The notes: generated from the sequence alone by a model not told the origin. A stretch of 15,625 nucleotides of DNA from Candidatus Bathyarchaeota archaeon (GCA_022865625.1 JALHTB010000104.1:1-15625); one strand, 5' to 3'. Positions 6,830 to 12,972 are shown, numbered from the stretch's first letter. Numbers and translations are program-made.

Positions 6830-7987
6830 ATGGTCACCAAAGAAGACATCGTGAAGGCCCTCATGGGCGTCAAGGATCCCGAAATCGGCGCCAGCATAGT
6901 AGACTTGGGGATGGTTAGGTCTACAGAAATCCAAGGTGACACCGTTCGTGTGGATATTGCGCTGACCGTGCCCAACTGCCCCCATTCCAGTACGATTAGA
7001 GACAATGTGATCACGGCGGTCTCTGCTTTTCCGGGCGTAAACAGAGTTGAAGTCCAGCTCTCAGGAATGACCGATGAGGAAAGAGAAAACGTGGTCCGAA
7101 TGCTCAAGAATCGTCCAGCTGCTGAGCAAAGTGAGGTTCAGCAGACGTGGCATTCGAGTGGCCACGGGATCGACAGACTGCCCAAGGGAAAGATCCGTCA
7201 AGTAATAGCGGTCGCCTCCGGCAAAGGAGGAGTGGGAAAGTCCCTCGTGACCGCGCTGCTGGCAGTTGAATTCCATAGGCAGGCTTTCTCTGTTGGGATC
7301 CTCGACGCGGACCTCACGGGATCCAGCATAGCGAAAGTGTTTGGAGTGAAAGACCGCCCGGCGCCTTCTCAGTCAGGAATTGCGCCCTCGGTCAGCCGGA
7401 CCGGCATCAAATTGATATCAATGAATCTGCTCATGGATCGTGACGACGCTGCTCTGATCTGGCGTGGTCCCATGATCAACAGTGCGATACGCCAACTCTA
7501 CTCGGACCTTGATTGGGGAGAGCTTGACTATCTCTTGGTAGATTTGCCACCTGGCACATCCGACGCTCCTCTCACAGTCTTCCAGTCACTCCCAATCGAT
7601 GGGGTCGTGATCGTTTCCTCTCCACAGGAACTGGCTCTGACGATCGTTGCTAAGGCGATCAACATGGCTGGAATCATGAGAGTTCCCATCCTCGGTCTTG
7701 TGGAGAACATGAGCTACTTGGATTGCCCATATTGTGGAAAGAGAATCGAGCTATTCGGAAGATCAAAAGGCCGGAAAGCTTCCGATCTCGCCAAGATAGA
7801 GTTCTTGGGCTCAATCCCTGTGGATCCACGTGTGTCAGAGCTCTGTGATGAGGGTAAGATTGAGGAGTACACGAGTCAGGAATCTACGTCGATCGCTCAG
7901 AGAGTGATTGATAAGACGCGACAGGTGAATGTGCCCGAACCGGTAAGGCATACTGGAAACCATGCAGAGAATGAAGAGCAGAGGTGA
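6830..7987 (+). CDS. DUF59-Mrp/NBP35-family Fe-S cluster carrier ATPase
   Basis: A 385-residue fusion. Residues 1-80 are a MIP18/DUF59 domain (MVTKEDIVKAL, DPEIG at 16-20, Cys50 in VPNCPHSST). Residues 120-370 are a P-loop Mrp ATPase with the deviant Walker A GKGGVGKS (131-138), DLPPGTSDAP (238-247), and a CPYC pair (Cys299, Cys302) that in this family bridges an Fe-S cluster in a dimer. The role is assembly and transfer of 4Fe-4S clusters to apoproteins in the cytoplasm. The ATG at 6830 was chosen over 6809 because the TATA box at 6789-6799 would start transcription past 6809, and because the protein then aligns without gaps with the neighbouring DUF59 protein from the first residue. It overlaps the next gene's Shine-Dalgarno, which indicates coupled translation. 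Confidence 0.93.
   Translation: MVTKEDIVKALMGVKDPEIGASIVDLGMVRSTEIQGDTVRVDIALTVPNCPHSSTIRDNVITAVSAFPGVNRVEVQLSGMTDEERENVVRMLKNRPAAEQSEVQQTWHSSGHGIDRLPKGKIRQVIAVASGKGGVGKSLVTALLAVEFHRQAFSVGILDADLTGSSIAKVFGVKDRPAPSQSGIAPSVSRTGIKLISMNLLMDRDDAALIWRGPMINSAIRQLYSDLDWGELDYLLVDLPPGTSDAPLTVFQSLPIDGVVIVSSPQELALTIVAKAINMAGIMRVPILGLVENMSYLDCPYCGKRIELFGRSKGRKASDLAKIEFLGSIPVDPRVSELCDEGKIEEYTSQESTSIAQRVIDKTRQVNVPEPVRHTGNHAENEEQR
7981..7987 (+). promoter_or_regulatory. Shine-Dalgarno that sets the TTG start of the DUF59 gene
   Basis: GAGGTGA overlaps the mrp stop codon and lies 5 nt before TTG at 7993. It supports that start over the GTG at 7984, which lies inside the ribosome-binding sequence itself, and over the ATG at 8002. 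Confidence 0.7.
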
Positions 7988-7992
7988 CTTGT

Positions 7993-8292
7993 TTGGTCAC
8001 CATGGAAGATATCATGAAAGCGTTGAAGGAATGTTATGATCCTGAGATCCCAGTAAACGTCTGGGACCTAGGCCTCATCTACGATGTCGCCGTCGACGAC
8101 GACAAAGTGCACGTGAAGATGACACTTACCGCCCCAGGCTGTCCGATGCATTCATTCATCTCGCAAGAAGTCAAAGAGAAACTACAGACTGTCAGCGGAG
8201 TAAAGGAAGCAACAGTCGAAGTGGTCTGGGATCCACCTTGGAGTCCAGACAAGATGAGCCCGGAAGCCAAAGCCCAACTCGGGATGCAATAG
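7993..8292 (+). CDS. DUF59/MIP18-family Fe-S assembly protein (SufT-like)
   Basis: A 99-residue single-domain DUF59 protein. It begins LVTMEDIMKALKECYDPEIP and has VWDLGLIYDV, the conserved TLTAPGCP with Cys50, and the C-terminal tail VWDPPWSPDKMSPEAKAQLG typical of SufT/PaaD-like members. Such proteins act in Fe-S cluster maturation, probably by handing clusters to or from carriers such as Mrp. It aligns without gaps with the N-terminal domain of the preceding Mrp protein (DPE at 16-18 and Cys50 in both), so the two are paralogues in one operon. Start choice rests on GAGGTGA 5 nt upstream of TTG; the longer GTG start would add three residues. The gene ends 59 bp before the convergent L40e gene. 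Confidence 0.92.
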   Translation: MVTMEDIMKALKECYDPEIPVNVWDLGLIYDVAVDDDKVHVKMTLTAPGCPMHSFISQEVKEKLQTVSGVKEATVEVVWDPPWSPDKMSPEAKAQLGMQ

Positions 8293-8338
8293 AATCCGGC
8301 CTAGCGTCTCTCAACAGCACTGTCTGAGAATACGGCTT

Positions 8339-8355
8339 GTAGTCCGTGAGACTAC
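8339..8355. terminator. Hairpin between convergent DUF59 and L40e genes
   Basis: GTAGTC-CGTGA-GACTAC forms a perfect 6 bp stem with a 5 nt loop. It lies 46 bp after the DUF59 stop and overlaps the L40e stop codon. It could end or protect transcripts from both sides, but there is no clear T-run, so the terminator role is weakly supported. Confidence 0.25.
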
Positions 8356-8516
8356 TTGGCTCCGAGTTCTCTCTTCTTCCAGCGCAGATTGTGGCCCCTG
8401 CACTTTCGGCAGCCGGAGGCTCCTTTTGCGTTTCTTGCTCCGCAATCGCGGCACACTTTGTAGTGTAGCCTGTGCTCCTGTGCGAGTTGTTTCTTGAATA
8501 CGTCTGTGATCGGCAA
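8352..8516 (-). CDS. rpl40e: Large ribosomal subunit protein eL40 (L40e)
   Basis: A 54-residue gene of ribosomal protein L40e. The protein is LPITDVFKKQLAQEHRLHYK followed by VCRDCGARNAKGASGCRKCR and GHNLRWKKRELGAK. The zinc ribbon CRDC...CRKC (Cys22, Cys25, Cys36, Cys39) and the basic tail ending in KKREL match archaeal L40e in both order and length. The start is TTG at 8516: it is the only start-type codon after the upstream in-frame stop, and GGGAG lies 8 nt before it. The gene is divergent from udg with a palindromic TATA box between them and converges on the DUF59 gene. Small zinc-binding protein of the 50S subunit. Confidence 0.92.
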   Translation of the reverse strand: MPITDVFKKQLAQEHRLHYKVCRDCGARNAKGASGCRKCRGHNLRWKKRELGAK

Positions 8517-8560
8517 TGCTTTAGCTCCCTGAGGGTTCGGGCCTAATGCCTAAGGGGTTC

Positions 8561-8570
8561 AGATATATCT
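8561..8570. promoter_or_regulatory. Palindromic TATA box shared by L40e and udg
   Basis: AGATATATCT is a perfect palindrome placed almost midway between the two divergent starts (44 bp from each). A start site about 25 nt to either side gives leaders of about 20-25 nt for both genes. A single TBP site may serve both directions or be shared competitively. Confidence 0.5.
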
Positions 8571-8613
8571 TGCGTGAAAGCGTTCCAAAGCCTACGAACT
8601 GACGGTGCGCGCA

Positions 8614-9228
8614 ATGGCCGACAACGCAGAATTGAGCATTCACGAGCTTCACGAGAAGATCATGGCCTGTACGCTTTGCCACCTGTGCGAGACTAGGAAT
8701 AAGGCGGTTCCAGGCGAGGGTCCAGCGAACGCCAGTGTGATGTTCATCGGAGAAGGCCCAGGCAGACAGGAGGATCTTGAGGGCCGTCCGTTCGTGGGCA
8801 GAGCGGGCAAGTTCCTAGACGAATGTCTGCAGTCAATCGGTCTGAAGCGGGAACATGTGTTCATAACGAACATCGTCAAATGCCGACCATCAGAGAAATC
8901 GGGTAACTGGGTCAAGGACAGGAAGCCCACGAAGGAAGAGATCGCGGCGTGTTCCTCATACTTGGATAGGCAACTCGAACGCGTCAAGCCAGAGATCGTC
9001 TGCACGCTAGGCGATACAGCGAGTTCTCAGATCTTCAAACGATACAACATGGAAGAAGACACCATCGGACACATCCATGGGAGGTTGTACTTGGCTGGAG
9101 CAATGAAGCTGATACCGCTCTATCATCCGGCCGCGGCGCTGTACGACAACAACCTACGCCAGATAGTGATGATAGATTTCCAGCGCCTACGCCAAGTCCT
9201 CTCACAGACCAAACTGACAAGCTTCTAG
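8614..9228 (+). CDS. udg: Family 4 uracil-DNA glycosylase (4Fe-4S)
   Basis: A 204-residue type 4 uracil-DNA glycosylase that removes uracil from DNA to start base-excision repair, important against cytosine deamination. Motif A is MFIGEGPGRQEDLEGRPFVG (from residue 43), and the second catalytic motif is LYHPAAALYDNN (near 159-170). Four Cys fit the 4Fe-4S site: Cys19 and Cys22 in CTLC, Cys90 in VKCRP, and Cys113 in AACSSYL. Cys25 is an extra one that is not a usual ligand. The segment NIVKCRPSEKSGNWVKDRKP is the variable loop. The ATG at 8614 is preferred; a GTG at 8605 would add three residues. The gene stands alone, transcribed away from L40e. Confidence 0.95.
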   Translation: MADNAELSIHELHEKIMACTLCHLCETRNKAVPGEGPANASVMFIGEGPGRQEDLEGRPFVGRAGKFLDECLQSIGLKREHVFITNIVKCRPSEKSGNWVKDRKPTKEEIAACSSYLDRQLERVKPEIVCTLGDTASSQIFKRYNMEEDTIGHIHGRLYLAGAMKLIPLYHPAAALYDNNLRQIVMIDFQRLRQVLSQTKLTSF

Positions 9229-9304
9229 TGCCCGGCGTGATGTGGGATTCGCAAGAATGATTAGGTGGAGCTGCAAGATCACAACGAGTCCTCCAAAGGA
9301 CGAT

Positions 9305-9403
9305 GGGCCGGTAGTCCAGCTCGGTTAAGTGACGCTGCCCTCACATCCAAGAAACAATCGGTGAGCACGGCAGAGGTCGAGGGTTCAAATCCCTCCCGGC
9401 CCA
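9305..9403 (+). tRNA. tRNA-Val (anticodon CAC) with 22 nt intron
   Basis: Hand folding gives a 7 bp acceptor (GGGCCGG/CCGGCCC, 9305-9311 and 9396-9402), U8-A9, a D arm with AGCTCGGTTAA in its loop, and a 5 bp anticodon stem CTGCC/GGCAG (9335-9339 and 9369-9373). Positions 9374-9378 form the variable loop, followed by a T stem GAGGG/CCCTC with loop TTCAAAT and discriminator A at 9403. CCA is not encoded. Without the intron the anticodon loop is C-U-CAC-A-C. The intron is 9346-9367, at the canonical 37/38 position. It forms a textbook bulge-helix-bulge: 4 bp CTCA/TGAG between 3 nt bulges CAT and CAC, each cut after the second base. The intron terminal loop is about 11 nt. A small hairpin (GTCCT-CCAA-AGGAC, 9288-9301) lies just upstream. 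Confidence 0.96.
9346..9367 (+). other. Archaeal tRNA intron with bulge-helix-bulge
   Basis: 22 nt intron between A37 and C38 of tRNA-Val. The splicing endonuclease would cut CA^T and CA^C in the two 3 nt bulges, and RtcB would ligate the exons. Confidence 0.9.
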
Positions 9404-9509
9404 CATTATAGAACCCTCAGTCCGGGCTGTTTCCTGACTTATCGGGGCGAGGGACCCGGATTTTGATGTATTCGTCGTTTCGGGGTTTTGTCATTTCGCT
9501 CGAGCGTTT
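9394..9509 (+). repeat. tRNA 3' end/flank direct repeat, copy 1
   Basis: This 116 bp segment, beginning at the last base of the T stem of tRNA-Val, aligns without gaps to 10619-10734. By hand count about 84 of 116 bases match. Identity is perfect over the first 22 bases (including the acceptor 3' strand and the downstream ACATTATAGAACC), about 18/23 next, then falls to about 62%, with the final GCTCGAGCGTTT perfect again. It could be an att core with element-derived flank, or the remnant of a tandem duplication of the tRNA locus. Confidence 0.7.
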
Positions 9510-9814
9510 GAAGCCGTAAGCTTTGCACTGTCTCTCATGATTGCCGTCCTGAAGAACGACCTATGTTCACAGAATGGGTGTCCAACTGAGTATCGTATCG
9601 GAGCTGGAGCGGGCTGCAAGTGTCGAGTTCGATGTTCGAACGTCTGGCATCCTAGTACTTGGCGAGGCCGGCTAGGACATCCCTGTAGCGGCGTACGATT
9701 TCTTCTACTAGGTCTTCTTGGACCTGCCCCGAAGCCATGACTCTAGCTCCTAGCTCGACACTTCTCCAGGAGCAACTCTGAGCATTGGGACTATTGTCGG
9801 ATCGGAATCGTACG
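9404..9814. other. Stretch 3' of tRNA-Val without a convincing gene
   Basis: Apart from repeat copy 1, no convincing gene is visible. On the minus strand, 9652-9738 encodes a 28-residue peptide (MASGQVQEDLVEEIVRRYRD, then VLAGLAKY and a stop). It resembles the amphipathic N-terminal helix seen before small nucleotidyltransferase domains, but nothing recognisable follows in any frame. On the plus strand a 33-codon ORF from 9574 has no resemblance to known proteins. The region looks like decayed DNA. Confidence 0.4.
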
Positions 9815-10030
9815 TTAGGAGCCGCGTTTCCTCTTCCTCTCAGAGAAGTGCAGTATGGTTAGTCCGATTATCTTGTCACCTTTGTACCGCAACAGCACGT
9901 CATTCTCAGTCAACTCAGAATCGTCAGCCGCGGTTTCGGGATCGAACGAGATGTAGAGCACGTCTCCCTTCTCATCGTACTCGATATCGATTCCTTCTGG
10001 AGCGAGTTTTACAAGTTCGGTCTTTGCCAT
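9815..10030 (-). CDS. DUF2283-family protein, probable antitoxin
   Basis: A 71-residue DUF2283 protein. The defining strand pattern is present: IEYDEKGDVLYISFDPETAA, DDSELTENDVLLRYKGDKII and GLTILHFSERKRKRG. DUF2283 proteins are small and often sit directly downstream of RelE/BECR-fold toxin-like genes, where they are thought to act as antitoxins. That fits here, because a toxin-like gene remnant lies immediately upstream and its stop codon overlaps this start by 22 bp. The antitoxin is intact from ATG to TAA, while the partner is frameshifted. It lies between two copies of a tRNA-derived repeat. Family assignment is firm; the antitoxin role is inferred from context. Confidence 0.85.
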   Translation of the reverse strand: MAKTELVKLAPEGIDIEYDEKGDVLYISFDPETAADDSELTENDVLLRYKGDKIIGLTILHFSERKRKRGS

Positions 10031-10405
10031 AGTGTCCGCCTCTTCCTCAACAACTTCGAATGGTCGGAAGTTAAAAACGCTGTGATAATGAGTTGCTTGT
10101 CTTCGCGATAGACAACCACCACATCTTTCGAGCCCAGAGGCGTCTGGTCGTAGTGTTTCAATGCCAACAGCTCCTTCCGTGTCCTTGAAGAATCATATCC
10201 GGCGCACTTGTCGTCTCGAGGATGAGCGATTCCATGCCTCTGAGTTCCCGATGCTTGCGCAGTATCCTCTCAAGTATGATCGGAAGGAGCCTGACTTCAA
10301 CGTGATTGATTGTCGTCGCCTTCTGGTGGTCCAATCTCGTATCTCCAAGCCGACTTGAACGATCCTGATTCTCACACCATCTGAATCTTGAAGATATGAA
10401 AGCAT
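10009..10405 (-). pseudogene. Frameshifted RelE/BECR-type toxin-like gene paired with DUF2283
   Basis: Three frames together spell one protein of about 125 residues. Frame one gives VRIRIVQVGLEIRDWTTRRR (10375 to about 10316). After a shift near 10305-10345 another frame gives HVEVRLLPIILERILRKHRE, LRGMESLILETTSAPDMILQ and GHG. After a second shift near 10172-10182 the third frame gives KELLALKHYDQTPLGSK, DVVVVYREDKQLIITAFLTS and KLLRKRRTLW to a TAA at 10009. The second shift is explained by loss of one A: GGAAGG would need to be GGAAAGG. The pattern ILxxHxELRGxExLILET...HYxxTPLGxK...VVVVYxxxxxIITAFLT...LW matches small DUF4258-like/BECR-fold RNase toxins recalled from memory. The first shift is less certain than the second, and the start (ATG 10405 or GTG 10375) is unclear. 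Confidence 0.6.
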
Positions 10406-11021
10406 GTCTTGCCAAGAACAACCGAACTACGCTATCCAGATGGTAACCGGTGCCTGCCGTATGGCATTGTTCCTAGCACGATTCTCGGTTGCGCATCGGG
10501 GGCCTCCTAGGTTCCCAACCCTATTGAGCTCGTTTCTTGCTTGTTCTTAGCTCGGTTTCAGCCGTTCCTAAGCTGGAAGTCTGCTTGGTTGAGAGTTCTA
10601 AACGCGAGTCTAAACCTATCCCGGCCCACATTATAGAACCTTCAACCCGGGATGTTTCTTGACCTGTCTCTATGTGACAGCCTGATTCTGGCGCCTTCAT
10701 TCTTTGTGGTCTTCGTCATTCTGCTCGAGCGTTTAGACCTGTCAACCTAGCGCTTGTTTCAAGTTCGCTTCAAGCAGTATCGCACGCGACAAGCTAGCTG
10801 TAGAGCAGCCACTCCTTCATCGTTGACTGATACAAAGCAAGTCGGTCTGGAATGCATACCATTGTTTGTAACCGGTTTGGAGCCTAAAACAGGTAGGGTT
10901 CCGAACCTGACTGGGTCTGAGAACCTCCCGATCCTACACAGTCTTATGATCTGGATCTCGACGAAATGGTCATCGGGCAAAAGCTATGCCAAGAGTCTGC
11001 AAAACATGCGCAGGTCGCCGG
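10406..11021. other. Gene-poor stretch containing repeat copy 2 and a possible tRNA relic
   Basis: No reading frame here resembles a protein. It holds repeat copy 2 (10619-10734) and, upstream of it, AGCTCGGTT at 10549-10557. That 9-mer also occurs in the tRNA-Val D loop and lies 71 bp before the repeated acceptor end, compared with 77 bp in the tRNA. The sequence between is too diverged to fold as a tRNA. A 73-codon minus-strand frame at 10759-10980 looks spurious. Confidence 0.4.
10619..10734 (+). repeat. tRNA 3' end/flank direct repeat, copy 2
   Basis: Diverged copy of 9394-9509, offset by exactly 1225 bp and aligned without gaps over 116 bp. It keeps the complete acceptor 3' strand CCGGCCCA and the following CATTATAGAACC, but it is not preceded by a functional tRNA: the T arm reads CGAGTCTAAACCTAT instead of a clean stem-loop. 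Confidence 0.7.
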
Positions 11022-11363
11022 TCATGTTCTCACGGTCTTCGCCTTTTCTATGACGATAGCTTTCGTTCGCCGCCGACATGCTGGGCACTTTAGATACTTC
11101 CAGCCACCGTCTCTGCTCGGCCAGTGAGGATTGAAGAGGTCGGTCCAGAACGAGACTTCAAACTCGTGTCCACAAATCCTGCAGCGATAAGCAAACGTGC
11201 GTGCATGCCAATCTACGGTTAGAAGCAGACCGGCCACGATCAACATAGCCAAAGCAAGGGACCGGACAAAGCTCCGGGTCGCAAGGAGGACAGCGAACCC
11301 TGTGACGGCAAGAGCAAAGGTGGCCAAATAGATTAGGAGCTGACGCTGTTGGTTCCATTTCAT
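11022..11363 (-). CDS. Small membrane protein with C-terminal zinc ribbon
   Basis: A 113-residue protein starting at ATG. Two hydrophobic segments, about residues 8-28 and 33-50, form a membrane hairpin. A zinc-ribbon-like domain follows with YRCRICGHEFEVSFWTDLF (Cys61, Cys64) and GGWKYLKCPACRRRTKA (Cys93, Cys96). The spacing between the two CxxC knuckles and the GGWKYLKCP motif recur in small uncharacterised membrane proteins of archaea and bacteria. The function is unknown; the ribbon probably faces the cytoplasm if the N-terminus is inside. It is isolated, with gene-poor DNA on both sides. The compositional pattern and intact zinc ligands argue that it is a real gene. Confidence 0.72.
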   Translation of the reverse strand: MKWNQQRQLLIYLATFALAVTGFAVLLATRSFVRSLALAMLIVAGLLLTVDWHARTFAYRCRICGHEFEVSFWTDLFNPHWPSRDGGWKYLKCPACRRRTKAIVIEKAKTVRT

Positions 11364-12015
11364 CTGTCATCATGAACCTTCTAAATCAGCTCTGGCCCGG
11401 ACTCATGCCTATGCTCAAGCAATCCGGACCTTCTGCGAGTTGTGGGCAGGCACCTCTCTTCTCGCCAGCATTGTCGCGATTACTTGGGAGCCCATCTGGG
11501 CACTCGATGGAGTCAAGGCTGACGTGACGTGGTTCTGTGGCTTTCTGCACATGCAGACGCACGTCCTGAAAGGGTCACGAGAAGTCGTCGCGATAAATTA
11601 CTTCTACCGTCGCTTGACGGCTGGTTCCTATCTCTGAATGCGGTGTGAGCATGTTCGTTGAGAAACGCGAACATCACCGTGTCAGCTTCAGTGGAACATG
11701 ATGGAAGCTGTTCCGGTTCATACGACGACTGAAGCTGACGGAACAGAGCGGGGCCTCAGAAGAGGTCTCCACCGACAGGTGAAAGGAAACGGCCACGACA
11801 CGCCTGCGAATACTTGGTCAGTGACTTGTGATCTTATTCAGGTCGTCAGTTCCAAGAGGATGATGTGAGCCCAAGACGTCACATTCAAGAGGACGGTTGA
11901 ACGATCGAGACAGATTGGTCAAGAAATCTGATCCTTGCCGCTTGAGCCGGTGTGCGGGCGCCTCGTAGGCCTTTTCAGTTCCATGGGTGCACTATACTCG
12001 GCTCAAGGTGAGAAC
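11364..12015. other. Gene-poor stretch upstream of the alcohol dehydrogenase
   Basis: No supported gene. A plus-strand frame ending at 11637 stays open for about 97 codons, part of it opposite the zinc-ribbon gene, but it has no recognisable motif and only TTG starts. The stretch contains the inverted-repeat cluster at 11641-11746. The alcohol dehydrogenase frame stays open up to a TTG at 11935, but the family start and the Shine-Dalgarno point to 12016. Confidence 0.4.
11641..11746. repeat. Cluster of nested inverted repeats
   Basis: Several perfect inverted repeats lie together. ATGTTCG/CGAACAT (11651-11657 and 11668-11674) is flanked by CGGTG/CACCG (11641-11645 and 11675-11679). GTCAGCTTCAGT/ACTGAAGCTGAC (11681-11692 and 11728-11739) is a 12 bp pair. 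CTGTTCCG/CGGAACAG (11708-11715 and 11739-11746) overlaps its outer end by one base. CAGCTTC/GAAGCTG (11683-11689 and 11704-11710) would compete with the 12 bp stem. The set could be a structured RNA with alternative folds, or the relic of a mobile-element end. Confidence 0.6.
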
Positions 12016-12972
12016 ATGAAAGCTGCTGTACTTCACAGATTCGGTTCGCCACTGGCAATTGAAGAACTGCCGACACCAGAACCGAAGGGAAACGAAATCC
12101 TTGTTCGGGTAAAAGGCGTTGGCGTTTGCCACAGCGATTTGCACATATCAGATGGCAGGTATCCAAATGTACCTCTTCCTCTTGTGCTTGGTCACGAAAT
12201 AGGCGGGGAGGCAGAAGGTATCGGAGAAGTTCTTGTTTATGCAAGTTGGGGATGCAGATCATGCACATTATGCTCCCAAGGAGATGAGCAGCTTTGCGCC
12301 GAGGCCGCCGAGGCTGGGTGGGTTCGAGACGGCGGTTACGCTGAGTATGTGATAGTGCCCTCGAGACGATATCTCCTGCCTCTTGATGGGCTTGATCCGA
12401 TACGCTGCGCTCCTCTCGCTGATGCCGGCGTAACTCCGTACAGAGTGGTTCGTCGGGTCAGCGGATGGTTGTTGAAGGATGGACCGAGTGCTGTCGTCTT
12501 AGGTGTCGGTGCTCTCGGCCAGTTCGCTATCCAGTACCTAAAGCTACTTACAGGGGCTCATGTGGTTGCGGTAGATCTCAATGAGGGGAAGCTCCGACGC
12601 GCCTTGGAACTCGGTGCAGATGAGGCAGTTCTCCCAGAGAACATGACTGGATCAGCGAGAGTGGTGCTGGATTTTGTTGGCTCGGACGAGACTCTCGCGT
12701 TGGGTGTCAGGATCCTCGAAAGAGGAGGCATACTCGCACAGGTTGGCGAAGCAGGAGGGAAGATGCCGTTCGGCATGGGTTTCGTACCTCACGAGTCCTT
12801 CTTTACAACGTCAATTTGGGGATCTATGCAAGATCTGTCGGCTGTTCTTGGGTATGCTCGCGGAGACAGACTTGATTGGCAAGTTGAAACGCTTCCCTTG
12901 GAGGCGGTGAACGAAGCGCTAACTCGCCTCCGGAAAGGAGACGTTCTAGGCCGCCTGGTCCTTACCCCTTAA
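12016..12972 (+). CDS. Zinc-dependent alcohol dehydrogenase (compact form)
   Basis: A 318-residue medium-chain dehydrogenase that probably oxidises an alcohol or reduces an aldehyde with NAD. The catalytic zinc ligands are Cys38 (GVCHSDLH), His60-Glu61 (LGHEIGG) and Asp137 (ADAGVTPY region). The structural zinc ligands are Cys80, Cys83, Cys86 and Cys94 (WGCRSCTLC...QLC). The Rossmann motif GVGALG is at 163-168, and Asp187 (VVAVDLNE) favours NAD over NADP. ATG at 12016 follows AGGTGA by 4 nt. The protein is shorter than the roughly 340-350 residues usual for the family: after EAEGIG the loop that normally reads like GVxxFKxGD is missing, and a further segment before VVLDFVG is short. The frame and metal sites are intact, so it may still be active. 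Confidence 0.93.
   Translation: MKAAVLHRFGSPLAIEELPTPEPKGNEILVRVKGVGVCHSDLHISDGRYPNVPLPLVLGHEIGGEAEGIGEVLVYASWGCRSCTLCSQGDEQLCAEAAEAGWVRDGGYAEYVIVPSRRYLLPLDGLDPIRCAPLADAGVTPYRVVRRVSGWLLKDGPSAVVLGVGALGQFAIQYLKLLTGAHVVAVDLNEGKLRRALELGADEAVLPENMTGSARVVLDFVGSDETLALGVRILERGGILAQVGEAGGKMPFGMGFVPHESFFTTSIWGSMQDLSAVLGYARGDRLDWQVETLPLEAVNEALTRLRKGDVLGRLVLTP

Noticed and set aside
9404..10640. Complete integrative element or CRISPR array
   Set aside because: No integrase, replication gene, terminal target-site duplication or regularly spaced repeats are visible; only two diverged copies of a tRNA-derived segment.
10759..10980. 73-codon minus-strand ORF
   Set aside because: No motif, no start signal, and located in a stretch with repeat-derived, decayed sequence.
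11440..11637. 65-codon plus-strand ORF upstream of the alcohol dehydrogenase
   Set aside because: Starts only at TTG, has no Shine-Dalgarno or family motif, and lies in decayed sequence; retained only as a note.
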